Under the pieces are notes generated by a model, which saw nothing but the letters and a program-made list of their open reading frames with translations, ran no database searches and had not been told where the DNA came from. From NCBI GenBank assembly GCA_024138015.1, contig JAMXBB010000010.1:54786351-54850350 (forward strand): a stretch of DNA of 64,000 nucleotides, given 5' to 3'. Of the stretch, positions 23,011-35,279 are shown piece by piece. Each line of letters starts with the position of its first letter. The stretch's first letter is position 1. The stretch is from Lumnitzera littorea. Lineage: Eukaryota > Streptophyta > Magnoliopsida > Myrtales > Combretaceae. A program made the translations under genes and the position numbers.

Positions 23011-23735
23011 GTACATGTCTTATGTACATTTGTCCCTTACTTTATACTTATGTACATATGCTTTATACATACATACACTTATACATCTACATATATTTAT
23101 ACCGTATTTATACATGTATTCATACTCATATACCTATACGGTTGGATACGTATTTTTATACTAAAAATTCGTATGCCAAATTTTCCTTTAAGAAAATCCT
23201 CTCAATTTCATTCTTTTGTAGTTCTATGTATGTATTTAGTATAGTATATACATATATAGTTAGATATGGTCTTAAGTTAGGTTATGTACATAATAATTAC
23301 TTATGTATAAAGGTTCACATACTTGTATTCCTTTGGTATTTCTTTATGTACACATACCTAAGAGTACATACACATGTATTTCTTCCATTTCCTTCATGAT
23401 TCTTCATTTTCTATACTTAAAGATGGAAACTTTGTTTCCTCTTTATCAAGACATCACTAAACACCTAACTACTTATCTAATCTACCTAATTAACTAACTA
23501 ATGAATAACATAAAGTAACATAAAACAACTTAAAGACATACCTTTAATTTTGTTGAAGTTTATGGAGACAAAAGCAAAGGAATGAAAGTGAAAGAGGAGA
23601 GGGATGTTCACGGCATGAAAGGGTAGTTTTTGCTTTGTTTCTTTTTGTTTGATTCTAATTATGGAAGACAACAAATGGTGGGGCCTAAAAGAGATAATTG
23701 TGGACGGCAACACTTAAGAGGAAGGGAAAAAGAAA

Positions 23736-23764
23736 AATCAAAAGAAAAGAAAAGAAAAGAAAAC
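23736..23764. repeat. AAAAG microsatellite
   Basis: Several AAAAG units lie inside the LTR-like element, about 45 bases before the W-box cluster. Confidence 0.8.
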
Positions 23765-23807
23765 CATCATTAAGTAACTAAGATATTTTCCTTACCTCTT
23801 AAGACTT

Positions 23808-23893
23808 TTGACTTTTCAAAATGTTGACTTTAGTCAACATGTGTTAACTTGGTCAACCCTTTGACTTTGGTCAACATGCATTACCTTAGTCAA
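23808..23893. promoter_or_regulatory. Dense W-box (TTGAC) cluster
   Basis: Seven TTGAC cores occur in 86 bases: three on plus (23808, 23824, 23861) and four on minus (GTCAA at 23833, 23852, 23870, 23889). Several face each other as GTTGAC...GTCAAC pairs. W-boxes bind WRKY transcription factors and are often found in stress-responsive plant LTRs. The motifs are directly visible; activity is inferred. Confidence 0.6.
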
Positions 23894-24559
23894 CATTCCT
23901 TAAGTATGTGTAATTTTGTGCACATAATGTAGTAATTAAGGGAGATTAGAGGAAAAATGAAGGAAATGAGGGGAAATGAGATATTTGATGAATTGATTAG
24001 TAAACATTGTTGATGAGATCTTACTTTAGATCTTTATAGCCTATATATCTCATTTGATAAGCTACTTTGAATAACAAATGCAAAAAGTACCAATTTGAGT
24101 GTTAAGGTTCACTACATATAACCTAATCTTCAACTATTACCCTAACTCTAAGTGAAACTATCTTAATCACTTACTTCAGAAGTAAATATAATCTATAACT
24201 CATTATCTTAATTTCTAATGGATTACTTAAGGATTCAAATCATATAAACATGAATGAGAGTCATCTCTAACCTTTTACTAGTGAATTGGACAAAAGATGA
24301 GCATTATTTTATCAATTAGGGTTTTAGGGTATATTATGTTGGATTAGTGCACATATATCTTTAAGATAATCATTTTTAGGGTTTCTATCACTTTTGAATA
24401 AAATCTTTAGCATTTAGAAACATTTAGAGTAGAAAAATTCTTTACGCGATTGAGTAATTCTTTTAGGGTTTTCACTTTCATTAGCCTTGTCGACTCCTAA
24501 ATTGTCTAACATAGCCGAGTCTATTACAAAAGCTAGGTTGATAATTTTAGGGGTTTACA

Positions 24560-24660
24560 GTACAAGCTAGAAAGACTTGATGGATAGCTCATACTTAAGA
24601 CTTGGATTGTTGACAACCGTCGATTGTATTTTTATGAATTCATGTAATATAATATATATG
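24560..24660 (+). pseudogene. Tat-type gypsy integrase C-terminal end (right of the insertion)
   Basis: After the second GTACA the frame reads KLERLDG, a stop, then LILKTWIVDNRRLYF, the usual C-terminal end of Tat-type polyproteins, where the text is of the type LEDLDG..RTWNADHLRRYY. This shows the split of one original reading frame by the 21164-24559 element. Confidence 0.75.
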
Positions 24661-25847
24661 TGCTAAGATTGTAAGTTGAAGAAAATTTATCATTTCTCAA
24701 AGTCTTTGCTTTTGTAATTATCATTTTGAGTTCAAATTTGAATGCCCCAAGCTCCCTTCAATCCTAACCCTCACGAGTGTGAACGAACATTGCACTAATT
24801 AAGCTCCTACTTATAACTTTGATGGACTTACAATCACTAAGACTTTCCAAGCCTAGTTAGGTTAAAACACTACCAACTTGGCCCCACAGAGTAATCTTAT
24901 TGACATGTCACAACCCTTTGCATCTAAGAAACTCTTGCATATACTAGTTAGAACATTACTAACTTGGCCCTTCAAGGTGACCTTGGCTACCAAAAGCTAA
25001 ACAATCTACCTAAGGAACTCCCTAAAAAGAGTAACACTAACACTTCCCTAAGGGCCCTGCCTATGCCTAAACTCAAGTTTAAGGGGCCCCAAAAATAGTA
25101 AATACAACAATTAAGTATAAGGAAAAGTGTAAAGGTGGTATCAAGCCAAGTTATTAAGGAAAAAAAAAAACTAAAAATAACAGCAGTAATGACAAGATGT
25201 ACTTGCTTAATACTATTATTTACAACCAAAATCTATTGAAAACCATTTTCAGTCGCCATACTAGCTTTGAAATAGTATAATGGAAATAAAAAATAAAATA
25301 AAAAACAAAGAGCTAATAGTTAAAAGCAACAAGTCTTACATGATTTTGGATTACCCAAGTCAGCTAAATTCCCAAAGTTAAGGGGTTCAATCTTCTTAAG
25401 AAGTCCATGAGCAGTAGGAGCAACAAAAGCTTAGCCTTAGAAGGATGAGGACCATCGATCTTCTCTTTTCCCTTGATTTCAACTGTTGGGGCTATAGAAG
25501 TGAATCCATTATGAGGAGCATGAAGATCCCTTACCCTATTCTTTTTAAAGGTAGGACCTAAGGGAATGTCTTTAGAAGGGGGGAGGAGGAGGAGGAGTTT
25601 CGTCCCATCAACGCTCTAAAGTATGGTAAGTGGTAGCACCTCTCAAGTCTTCAGCTTAGGTGCTTGGTCCTTGTCTTCGTCTTCGTAGTCATCTATATAG
25701 TTCATAAAGGGCAAGTAGCTCGGATATGCTTATAGGACTTTGGCTCTCAAGCTTAACTCACCTTCATTGCAATTTCTTCCTAAGCATCATCCTACCTTTT
25801 GCTCTTTACAATATCTTTAAAGATTTTATCTTAAAGGCAGGGTATAT
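24661..25847. other. Gypsy 3' non-coding region, possible antisense ORF remnant
   Basis: The stretch follows the integrase end. Tat-lineage elements often have a long 3' region with an antisense open frame. At 25320-25850 the minus strand has coding-like text, including a Ser-rich run (GRNSSSSSPLLK), but stops interrupt it. No domain is recognised; the assignment rests on position. Confidence 0.35.
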
Positions 25848-27470
25848 GTCATGACTCTAAAGGAGCTAGTAGAATTGTCTAAAATGTTCATATTACATGT
25901 TTGCTCATGGTATGAAAATTGCCTTCAAAATTAGAGGTTGCATGACTCTAATTAATTATTTGCTACTCGCATTTAATTATATTACATATAACTATTTTAT
26001 TTAACGAATATCTAATAGTCCATAGTCCACCAGCATTGTATAGAATTAATATACTTTACCAAATAATAAGATAAGATATATAATTCTTAAAATTTCTTTA
26101 ACTTACTAAAGATACTAAAACCTAACCAAGAGATTACTTATTACATAGAATGTTCTAAATTGACTATACAAATCATCTTCTAATTCTAACTTTTCATTAT
26201 ACCACTCAATGGTTGCTCTATGTACTCGACTCCTATCCCAATCCTTACTATCAATCAACATACAAAGGAAAATTGCTAGAAAGTAAGCTAAGCTTAGTGA
26301 GATATCCCTTCTATTATACTAGTAAGAAAATTATCATAAATTAATTAATAATTATATGAATATATGAATAAGTAGCATGCCAAATAATATATGTAGCTGA
26401 TGAGGTGCTATATATAGCCTTGGGTTAAATGCCTTACAAATCGAGGGTTGAAGATTCATTAGCACCAATCACAACCAAGTTCTAAGCTTTTGACCATTTG
26501 AAATTCCACATTTTTAAGTCTAAGAAAATAATTTCCACATTTTCCAATGTCCAATAAAACTTGAAGCCTTAAGTCTAGTAGTAAGGTGACCTTCGTAGTT
26601 TACGCTTAAGCCTTATAGCAGATGTCTCAACACTCGACCCTTAGCCATGTGGTTAGCGTCTCCAGCACTTGGTAACCTCACAAGCTAGGGTAAGTTCATG
26701 TTGAAGAGTGTACCGTACAAAAATACTTTAATTCCAATATATAGAAAAAACCCCTGCATGGCCTCTCTTTATCTCCACGTGAGGTAACGTCCTGAAATAA
26801 GTAATGTAGTGTACGGTTGATGCATGATCCATTTAATTTAAGATAAATTAAATATAATTAAGTCAAATTATTAGGTGTTCAACTAATATCACAGGCCATT
26901 CAATCATGCGATAGTCAATATTAGAATAAATATTCAGTTATCATAATTAATAGTATTTTTACACAATAAGCAACCAGTATTTGGTTACATGTATTTACTA
27001 ACATATATAATTTAAATGCACTAATAACAAGCGTAAATAAGTATAGAGTTATCGGGAGTACTCATTGGGACATAATTGCTCATTTAGCATAGTCTTTAGG
27101 GTTTCTTGAACTTAGCGTCTGAGTCACCTAAAAAGATAATAAGATTTAATGATTTTTTTAAGGAAACCATGCTACTAGATGGGTTAGATGTCTATCATAA
27201 TCTATCTAATCTCCAATTACAACCTGTTTGAATAGCATATTCATATCTTGCTTGACTTAAATTAGATTTTTACAAAAATGAAGTCGATGTGAGGTTATCT
27301 AAGTATACCAATATATGGAGTCGTTTGTTCTAGGCTAATTATTTTATATTTGTTATCAATCAATTCTAAATTCTCATTTAAACATCTATTTAAGTGTTAG
27401 ATAATTTAAATCATTATAAGTGCTCAAAGGTGCTCTTTTTCTAAACTTAGTTCCTAATAGAGGAGTGCCA
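25848..27470. mobile_element. Second, older copy of the TGTCACGA-type element
   Basis: It starts TGTCATGACTCTAAAG. The block 26285-27130 aligns with 21560-22450 of the first copy: both have AAGCTTAGTGAG, then a GCACCAATCA region, ACTCGA(T/C)CCTTAGCCA, AGAGTGTACCGTACA-like text and CATGGCCTCTCTTTA. Divergence is high and the right end is not clear. It is non-coding. Confidence 0.65.
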
Positions 27471-28186
27471 CCTTCTACTTTACCTCTTATTATTATTATT
27501 ATTGCTGTTGCTGTAAATGCAATCTTTGTTCAACTAAATTTTGATTATTTATTATGTTTCTTAAATTAGGCTTCTCTACCAATTGTGGGATTGCTACCTT
27601 ATTTCAATTTCATTCATTGATACTTAAATCATTAGTTATAAACCTGAATTTGTCTCATTTTACTATACCTATGCCAAATAAATTATTTATGGGCTTAGGC
27701 TTTATATAAAAAGCCTTTCATTGTATGTGTGCTCATACCACAAAATTTCCTTTTTTTTTTCCTTTCTTCTTTTTTTTCCTTCTTCTTCTTCTTCTTCTTC
27801 TTCTCTCTCTCTCTCTCTCTCTAAATAATGAATAGATAACACAATTGTTAGTTTCTTATACAAAAGTTTCAAGAGATTTATTCCACCATTCTTTTCCTAA
27901 GTCTATGTAGACCACTTTTAGGAAACTAATATCAATCAACTTTTCAAAATTAAGGAGGCCCATTGTAATGCCATGCCTTAGAGGAGTCCACTTAAAACTT
28001 TTTCCTTAACTTTTAGTACCTAAAGACAGTTTGTTATGCCATCTCTAAGTTAGGGATAAGGTGAGACCTATATTGAACTTGTCATTCAACATCATGAAAC
28101 ACCTGTTTCCAAATCTCTTCTTATTCAACATAACAAACTACAGTAGAAATCTCCACAACTGTGAGCCATACTTAGAGTATCACAAC
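27471..28186. other. Non-coding; CTT/CT microsatellite at 27747-27824
   Basis: Poly-T, CTT and CT runs make a pyrimidine tract of about 78 bases. No gene is recognised in the remainder. Confidence 0.6.
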
Positions 28187-29040
28187 TAGGGTTAGGCAAA
28201 AAAACCATGAACAGTGGATTGAACCATAAATTAAATCGAACCAAATTGAAAAATTGATTTTTTATGAATCGTTTGGTTTGGTTATGTATAAATGGTTCGT
28301 GGTTTGATTTAGGGAAGCGAACTGAACCAAACCAAACTAAACCATTTTGAATCAAACTGAATAGTTTGTTTAAACAAAAAAGTTCATGCAATTCTCTTGC
28401 ACTTTTTTTTTAATTTTTATTCCATCAATCTTCATATATTTCATAAATTTTTCATATTTTATTCTTTTTTGTCTAATGTTTGGGTTAATTATTAAAATTA
28501 AGTTGAGTGAGTTCCATCTGAAATTCTAAATTTAGAATTTTTTTTTTTAAATTGTCTTGTTCTAATGTGTTTTTAAATCAAAGGTTTGATTGCGATGCTT
28601 TTTATGTATCTCTCATCTCTTTTCTAGTCTTTGCTATATCTCTTTTGTTTTCTTCATATTGCTTTTGGACGGGTGGATCTACTTCTCCCTCCTCAATGTT
28701 GTTTATTAGAATAGAGTCTCTTATTCTTATCCATCAAGTTGGCTTTGTTAAGATCTTGTGCAACTTTTTGCTAAGTATCATTACACATGATATATGTATG
28801 AGAAATGAATTAGATAGATTTAAAATTTTAATGGAAAGAAAAATAAATTATTGAAGATAAAAATGTTTAGTAAAAATTCTATGAAAACGGTTTGAATCGA
28901 TTTTAATTAGGTTAAAAAAATTTATGAAATGAATCGTATGGTTAGGTTTAATTTCACAAAAAAAAAAAAAAAAACGAACCGTTATATTAAGTTTAGTTTA
29001 GTAAGAGAAGGTGAACTATATCGAACCACGTTCACCCTTA
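28187..29040. mobile_element. hAT-type MITE, copy 1
   Basis: This 854-bp element starts TAGGGTTAGGCAAAAAAACC and ends CGTTCACCCTTA. Eight-base flanks ATCACAAC (28179-28186) and ATCATAAT (29041-29048) differ by two transitions and are read as an aged hAT target duplication. The ends are rich in GAACCGAACCAAA-like text, as in many plant hAT-type miniature elements. The sequence is about as similar to the copy at 32834-33640 as old siblings are, including an open stretch at 28552-28854. Confidence 0.8.
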
Positions 29041-29048
29041 ATCATAAT

Positions 29049-31599
29049 TATACATTCTTGTACAATAGAAGAATCCACTATAAGGCTACATGTTACGGTT
29101 ACAAACACTATAGCAAGTTCTTTACAATGTAAAATATTGATCTCCTTGAAGAGAGAACTTTATAACTTGAATCATATCTTGCAGTTAACCGTTTCTTCTA
29201 AGGGAGACTATCTCCATCAAGCATCTTGAAGTCTCTCGGTCTCTATGATGTGATGCCCTATCTAACTTGTTCCTAACTTAAGGATAAAACAACTTATCCC
29301 CTCAACTTATTATAAGTTGAGTGAGAGTAGATAACACATAGTAGCATAAGCATAGCCAATACAACAACTAGACTAGTAAATGGTTAATCGAGTTATATTT
29401 TCTTATTATATCCTAACTAAGAAATCAATATGGATAATGTATGCCAAGCTCATATGTGTAGCATACATCTAAACCAATATGCTAGCCTAGCTTTGGCTTA
29501 AGCCATCTAGTTAGTTGACATTTTCAAACATCTGAATTACATTATATAAGAACCTAGAAAGTGTTTAGCTTAGTGCCCATCAAAAAGTAATGCAAATTCT
29601 ATATGCTTAATGCCAACTTTGTTTTTTTATAAACCAAGTCGTTTGCTTCACAAAATGAAGTTTTTAGAAACTAAATTGTTTACTTAACAAAACCTATGTT
29701 TTCAAAAATAGAGTTTAGCCAAGGAAAAATTCAGTTTTAGAAAATTGACTCATAGGTCATTTTCATGCCATGCGATGAATGCATCAGTCACATATAAAGG
29801 AAAATGAAGCAATATCAAGTAAGCTTACTCATTTATTTATTAGCTAAGCTTTAGCTTCATTTGATTTATGTTTACATCTCTAAGGCCTTGTTATCGGGTT
29901 CACTTAAGTAAATACCTTAAGAGGTAGGGTTAGTAGTTAGTACCTAGTTTTTATCTAAGTTAATACGAAATCAATAAAAAACTATAATGAAGCAACAACA
30001 CTACTAGAATCACCAAAGTCACCAACTAAGCATGATCCTCAAACAATATATACAAAAAAGCTTAGAAATCATTTCATAACTCATAAATCAATATATCAAA
30101 ATCGCACATAAGCTCAACCAAGTTAGTTGCAGCAAAGTAAGTTAGAAGATCACGTGAGTAGATATAATCTACTCCAATACACAAGTATCCACTTCCCTAG
30201 AGTTATTGATAACTTAATGCCTATGCCTCAATCTAAGGTCCTTCTTTACCTAGTTCACCTATAAAGCATATATGCAATAGGCACCCATAAGTTGGATACA
30301 AATTGATTTAAGAAGTTACTCAAGTTTATGATTTTAGGTACTTTCTAACTTAACTTTTGATTAACTTTTTGACTTATGTTTTGTTTCACTTTCTAAGCTA
30401 ACTCCGATATAAAGCTCTAGCCTAGAACTTTCTAACCTAATTCTAAGTTAGTTTTGGTTCAATGTTCCTGTCAAGAAATCAACTTTTGAATACAAATCCC
30501 ATATAAGGTTTTAACTAGCTAAGGTTCTTACCTACCTTATGAGTTTGGTTTTGAGTTTGTTATTTTACTTCCCATATCAATAAATCACTCAATTTTGACA
30601 CCAACTTTGCCATTTCCATATTTAATCAGTCTAATTTACGATCCTAAAACCTACTCACAGCCATTTTATAACATATAAAATCGAAATTGCTAGGGAAGAC
30701 AACATTATTTAAAACTTCCCACTCTCCATTTCACTTTATACTAAAATTACTGAAAATCTAACTTCTTAGTTTTTTGAAACTCTTTAACAGCATTAAAATG
30801 GACCCTTCTAGAGACTTGTATACAAAAATTGGGTAGAAACTATATTGTTTACTATTTTTAAAATTTAATGCAAAATTCGTTTTTAGGCTTAATTTATTAA
30901 GGAACCCATATAAAAGACTTTAATTTTAAAAAATTGGCTTCATTTTTTTATTGTAGATGCAAAAATACCTAAAAATACTAAGTTTCATGATTTTTAGAAT
31001 TTGTTTACTATTTTTAGAATTTTAGGGAAGAAAAATGAAAAAACCATACAATTTCTAGAATCCATACTTCTAGTTACCAAGGAGTAGTGAGAGTGTGTCG
31101 GGTGAGCCTATCTAGGGGTACTCCTTCGACCTATGGTGGTGGTTATAGGTTAGGTCATGCATGTATGCTTGATCCTATATATATACATGTTTACACCATA
31201 TTTTTTGATAAGTTCTATTAAATCACTCCTTAAAGATTTCAACCCTTCTTTATTTTTTCCTCACCCACTACTATTTGAAAAGAACAACAGATGTGCTCTT
31301 GGGATTTTATAATGAAGAGTTTAGGGCCAGTAGATTTTCTTTTTAGTGGCACAAGTGGAACTCCCTTATATTTCCTTTTTTCCAACTTTTGATTAGGTGT
31401 CATTTACTTAACATGAACTCAATTCTAACTTTCAAGAGCTATCATGCCTATTATTTCCAAAAGAAGATATCTCCAATGATTTTATTGATTTTTCCTACTA
31501 ATTTTATGTAACTAAATTAATATATTATTTATATGCTATGGTTTTAATTAATTATAGGTACATATATCCTATACTAGTTGTTACTAAGTATATTTAACG
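29049..31599. other. Non-coding DNA, no recognised gene
   Basis: About 2.5 kb of AT-rich sequence in which I see no known domain on either strand. Some phrases (for example a ...AAGCTTACTCATTTAT... stretch near 29820) recall the non-coding LTR-like elements to its left, so it may be another decayed copy, but ends were not found. Confidence 0.4.
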
Positions 31600-32825
31600 T
31601 GTAAATTGTTGATACCTGAAATTGGTATCAAGATAACTTGAGCACTTAGCTTGAAATTGGTATGTAAAAGGAAAGAGATGTACGGCTATTAGGGGTGCTG
31701 GGGTGACTTCAATGTAGTAATTAGAATAAGGACTTAAGAATGAAGGTAAAGCATAAAGAGAGTATATCAGTGACCAAAAGAACTTACTTTTTACATTCTG
31801 ATGTCCTTTTATTATTGAGGGTTGTTTTTGAATTCGATAACTATTGCCTCCAAAACTTAGCATACGTGTTTAATTTGACTGTAGGATCACTTCTTGATAT
31901 TGGGAGATGCAGTTGACGTCATGGTAGCTAGTGGCTGGTTATTTAGGTAAGGATCCTAACTGTTCGTAGCTGATGTTAGAATTCAAATCTTCTGAAGATT
32001 ATCAATTCGAAGTCCGATTTGTAAACAATTGCTTCGAGTTGAATGAGGCCAATCTGATCTATTTTGGTCGGGTAATTCTATGTAACTTAGAGGCATCTAG
32101 CTTATTGGCCTTCTTGAGTTAGTCCATGCACCTGCTAAGATCTAATGGAGATCGAGAATAGCAAAAGGGGAAGACGTAGATGTAAAGTAGATCGGATAAA
32201 ACTTTGTTTAGGTTAACTTAGACCTTAAGGAGAAATCTCTATCCACATTTGCCCCCTGACTCCTCTTGAGGGGTATATTAAGGGAAGTGATGATACTTAT
32301 TAATTAGGTGTTTAGTGTTTGGCTGTACTCCTTCAATTGTTAAAGTAATTTGAGGAGATGTGCATAACATTTAAATTTGAGTTGTAGGCTTTACGTCTTA
32401 ACCTTGGCTATGGAGGTCATAAGGTAATCTCCAAATATAGGTTTATTTTTCACTTAGCTTGCTAGGGAAACTTCATGCTTGACAGACGTGACATTTCATG
32501 TCCCACGAAAGGGATCTGTACAATTGCATTAGAACCTACGTACATCTCTTAGGAACATCCTTTATTAGGGACTGTTTGATTTAAGTAGTGTGTTCCTAAT
32601 TTGATAGACCACATTAAATGTTAACTGCAACTTCTTCGAATGCTTAAAAATTTGCAATTTTACATATACCTCCTCTTCATGTTATCTTTCTTCCTTCTTC
32701 TTTCTACTGCAAATTTCCTCATCACTTATACAATTTCTTCCTCTAACTTCTCTTTTCCTCAACTTATGCATCACTCATTCTTTCATCATCCTTTGTTTTC
32801 TTTAATCATATTACTAAGGTATACC
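31600..32825 (+). repeat. Probable LTR and leader of a gypsy-type element
   Basis: The segment ends in a pyrimidine-rich leader (TTCTTCCTTCTTTCTACTG) just before the ATG at 32826. It contains CATTTGCCCCCTGACTCC near 32249, a phrase typical of plant gypsy LTRs. The boundaries are guesses. Confidence 0.3.
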
Positions 32826-35110
32826 ATGTCAACTAAAGTTGGGTAAAAAAACCACAAACTGCAGATCGAATCATGAACCGAACCAAATTAGACCGAAAAA
32901 TCAATTTTTTTACGAACCGTTTAGCTCATGGTTTGGGTTGGTTATGTATAAATGATTCGTAGTTTGGTTTAGGAAAGTGAACCAAACTGAATTGAACTAT
33001 TTTGAATCGAACCGTTTATTTAAACAAAAAAAAAATTCGTATAATTCTTTTGTACTTTTCTTTTTTCAATTTTTACTCCATCAATCTTCATAGATTTCAT
33101 AAATTTTTCATATCTTGTTCTTCTTCATCTTATTTCTAGGTTAATTATTAAAATTAAGTTAAGTGAATTCCATCCGAAATTCCACATTTAGAAATTTTCT
33201 TTTTTTAAATTGTATTGTTTTAATGTGTTTTCAAATCAAGAGTTTGATTGTGATACTCTTTATGTGTCTCTCATCTCTTTTCTAGTCTTTGCTATGTCTC
33301 TTTTGTTTTCTTCATATCGCTTTTCGACAGGTGGATCTACTTCTTCCTCTTTGTTATTGTTCATTGGAATAAAGTCTCTTATCATTGTCCATCAAATTGG
33401 GTTTGTTAAGATCTTATGTAACTTTTTGCTAAGTATCATTACGCATGATAAATGTACGAGAAATTAACTGGATATATATAAAAGTTTAATGGTTCGAATC
33501 GGTTTTAATTAGGTTTGAAAAATTTATAAACCAAACCATATGGTTATGTTCGATTTAAAAAAAAAAAATAGAATCATTATATTAGGTTCGATTTGATAAG
33601 GTAGGGCGAACTGTCCCGAATTGAACTGTGCCCATCCCTAATGTCAACCATTGAATCCGATGACTCAACTCTTACATAGAAACAAAGCTAAGAATTGTCT
33701 ATCGTACATCGGATAGGCAATTCCCCTCCTTATGAAGAACCCCTTAGCATAGTGGATCTTAATGTCGCCGATTGTCCTTAGGATGTATCTTGGTTAACTA
33801 GATTGGCTAGAATTTGTGTTCTTAGGTCATGGAAATTTAGAAAACTTTCATTTGATGACTATCCTCTAGATAATGAAGGCAATTCCCAAGTTCTTCCTCT
33901 ATATGTAGGAATAGAGTATGATATGAGCCCAAATGGCATTGCTAGCATTGTAATTGAGCAAGAATTCAATAGTTTAAGGCTCAGCCTTCATGGTGCCCCT
34001 CGAGCTTGGACAATCAAGAGACCTTAACCACATGAGTGGATTACTATGCTTGGAAATAAGGAATTTGCTCTTTTTGAAAAGTATTTTGAGGTCAATTTGT
34101 GGTTACCCTTTTCCATTTTTCAAAGGTCATATTTTACTTACCACTACAAGTGACCTTCTATGCTTACCCCTAATTCTTATAGGCTATCAGTGGCTTTTTA
34201 ATGTATTTGTGAGGATTTGGAGGTCAGGCCACAATTACATTATTTAGGTAATTTTTTACATTGAAAAAGAAGGATGGTTAATTTTACATATGTGCCCAAC
34301 CTTGTAGAAAGTTCTTGGTAGGTTAGAGTCTTCAATCTATGATTGGAAGTAGAAATGGTTTATAGTTAGATCATCCTTTCAACTTGATTTCTCACTATTT
34401 AAAGTCATCCAATCAGGTTATCGAATATCAAACATTTTCCTCCCAATAACTAGAGGGCCCATAACACAATCTTGGAGGCTTATAATAATAGATATATCAT
34501 TTGGGGTGTGGATGTCTTAATTTCTAATATTCAAATGGTGCTATGATCTTCTATAGAGAAGAAGTGAGGGTTGTTAAAGGCGCAAGTGGCACCCGTGATG
34601 GAAATGTCCAAGGCTAAAGCAAAGGCATTATAGCCGATCAAGGTACATGCCCTTGTGATCTTGTTGTGTTGAGAGGGCCTCGTAAGAGGAGGGACCTACA
34701 TCTTTACTTTGGAATTTGAGTAGTCTTCCTTGCCCATGCTCGGTACGATGTTTGTAAGTTTCCCAACTTGTGTTTTACTATTTTTTCGATCTAATTTCTT
34801 AATTACTTTATTATACATATGTTGCTTAAAGATTATAACTCCAAAAACTTATTTGTTAAGTTGAAGGCTAGTAGGTTGAAGAGGAAAGGGGATCCTAAAA
34901 AGACATATGCCAAGCAAGCTGCTACCAAACCCTCGACTAAGCCAACTACTAAAGCACCACCCAAAGCTCTAGTGAAACCAATGGCAAAGTCTACTATCTC
35001 CTAAGCCACCAAGAAAAAGGAAAGCTAATAAGCTAAGGGGGCAGAGGATACCCAACAAGCTAAAGTTGTCACCAAGACAAAGGTTGCTAAGGTCATCGAG
35101 TAATGGAAGC
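32826..35110 (+). pseudogene. Gypsy-type transposon ORF, split at its start by a MITE
   Basis: The probable start is ATGTCAAC at 32826. The hAT-type MITE separates these eight bases from the continuation, which after the duplicated ATGTCAAC reads MSTIESDDSTLT and then a stop (33641-33680). Downstream, ALFEKYFEVNLWLPF (about 34070-34115) and LTPNSYRLSVAF (about 34160-34200) match the putative gypsy-type transposon N-terminal domain found in many plant elements. At 34819-35004 a Lys/Pro/Ala/Thr-rich stretch (TKPSTKPTTKAPPK) looks like a basic linker. Stops break the frame throughout. The domain name is from memory and should be checked. Confidence 0.55.
32834..33640. mobile_element. hAT-type MITE, copy 2, with exact 8-bp duplication
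   Basis: This 807-bp element is flanked by a perfect ATGTCAAC on both sides (32826-32833 and 33641-33648). It ends CCCATCCCTA, whose inverse TAGGGATGGG resembles the start TAAAGTTGGG. The eight-base duplication and the GAACCGAACC-rich ends fit the hAT superfamily. No transposase is encoded. It is the younger of the two copies, judging from its intact duplication. Confidence 0.88.
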
Positions 35111-35279
35111 GACCTAATACTCATGAGTTTCTACTAAAGATCACATTAATAACACCTCAAGGAGCTTGATTATCCCCTCTTTCATTGTCTTGCGCTACTA
35201 ATTCCCTATTATTAGGTTAGGCCTTTACATTTCAAGGTTGTAGTTCAATTTTCCTCCTTTACGTAGGTCGCTTAATGCG

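Larger units (their letters stand above)
21164..24559. mobile_element. 3.4-kb LTR-like non-coding element (TGTCACGA...TTTACA)
   Basis: The element starts TGTCACGAACTG and ends GGGGTTTACA, with exact GTACA duplications outside. It interrupts a decayed gypsy integrase in mid-codon: the left side reads to GGVY and the right side continues KLERLDG. No open frame with a known domain is present, so it is either a very large solo LTR or a non-autonomous element. It is less AT-rich than its surroundings in its left third and contains a degenerate ATGTCATCAC array and a W-box cluster. A second, older copy starts near 25848. Confidence 0.8.

Noticed and set aside
22874..23399. Several overlapping plus-strand frames of 64-125 codons rich in Tyr, Leu and Ile
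   Set aside because: They arise from the pyrimidine-rich ATGTCATCAC and TATGTACAT repeats, not from a conserved protein.
34819..35004. Histone H1-like or ribosomal protein gene from the Lys/Pro/Ala-rich frame
   Set aside because: The stretch has no globular domain, is followed by stops and sits downstream of a gypsy-type domain in the same orientation; a basic linker of the element is more likely.
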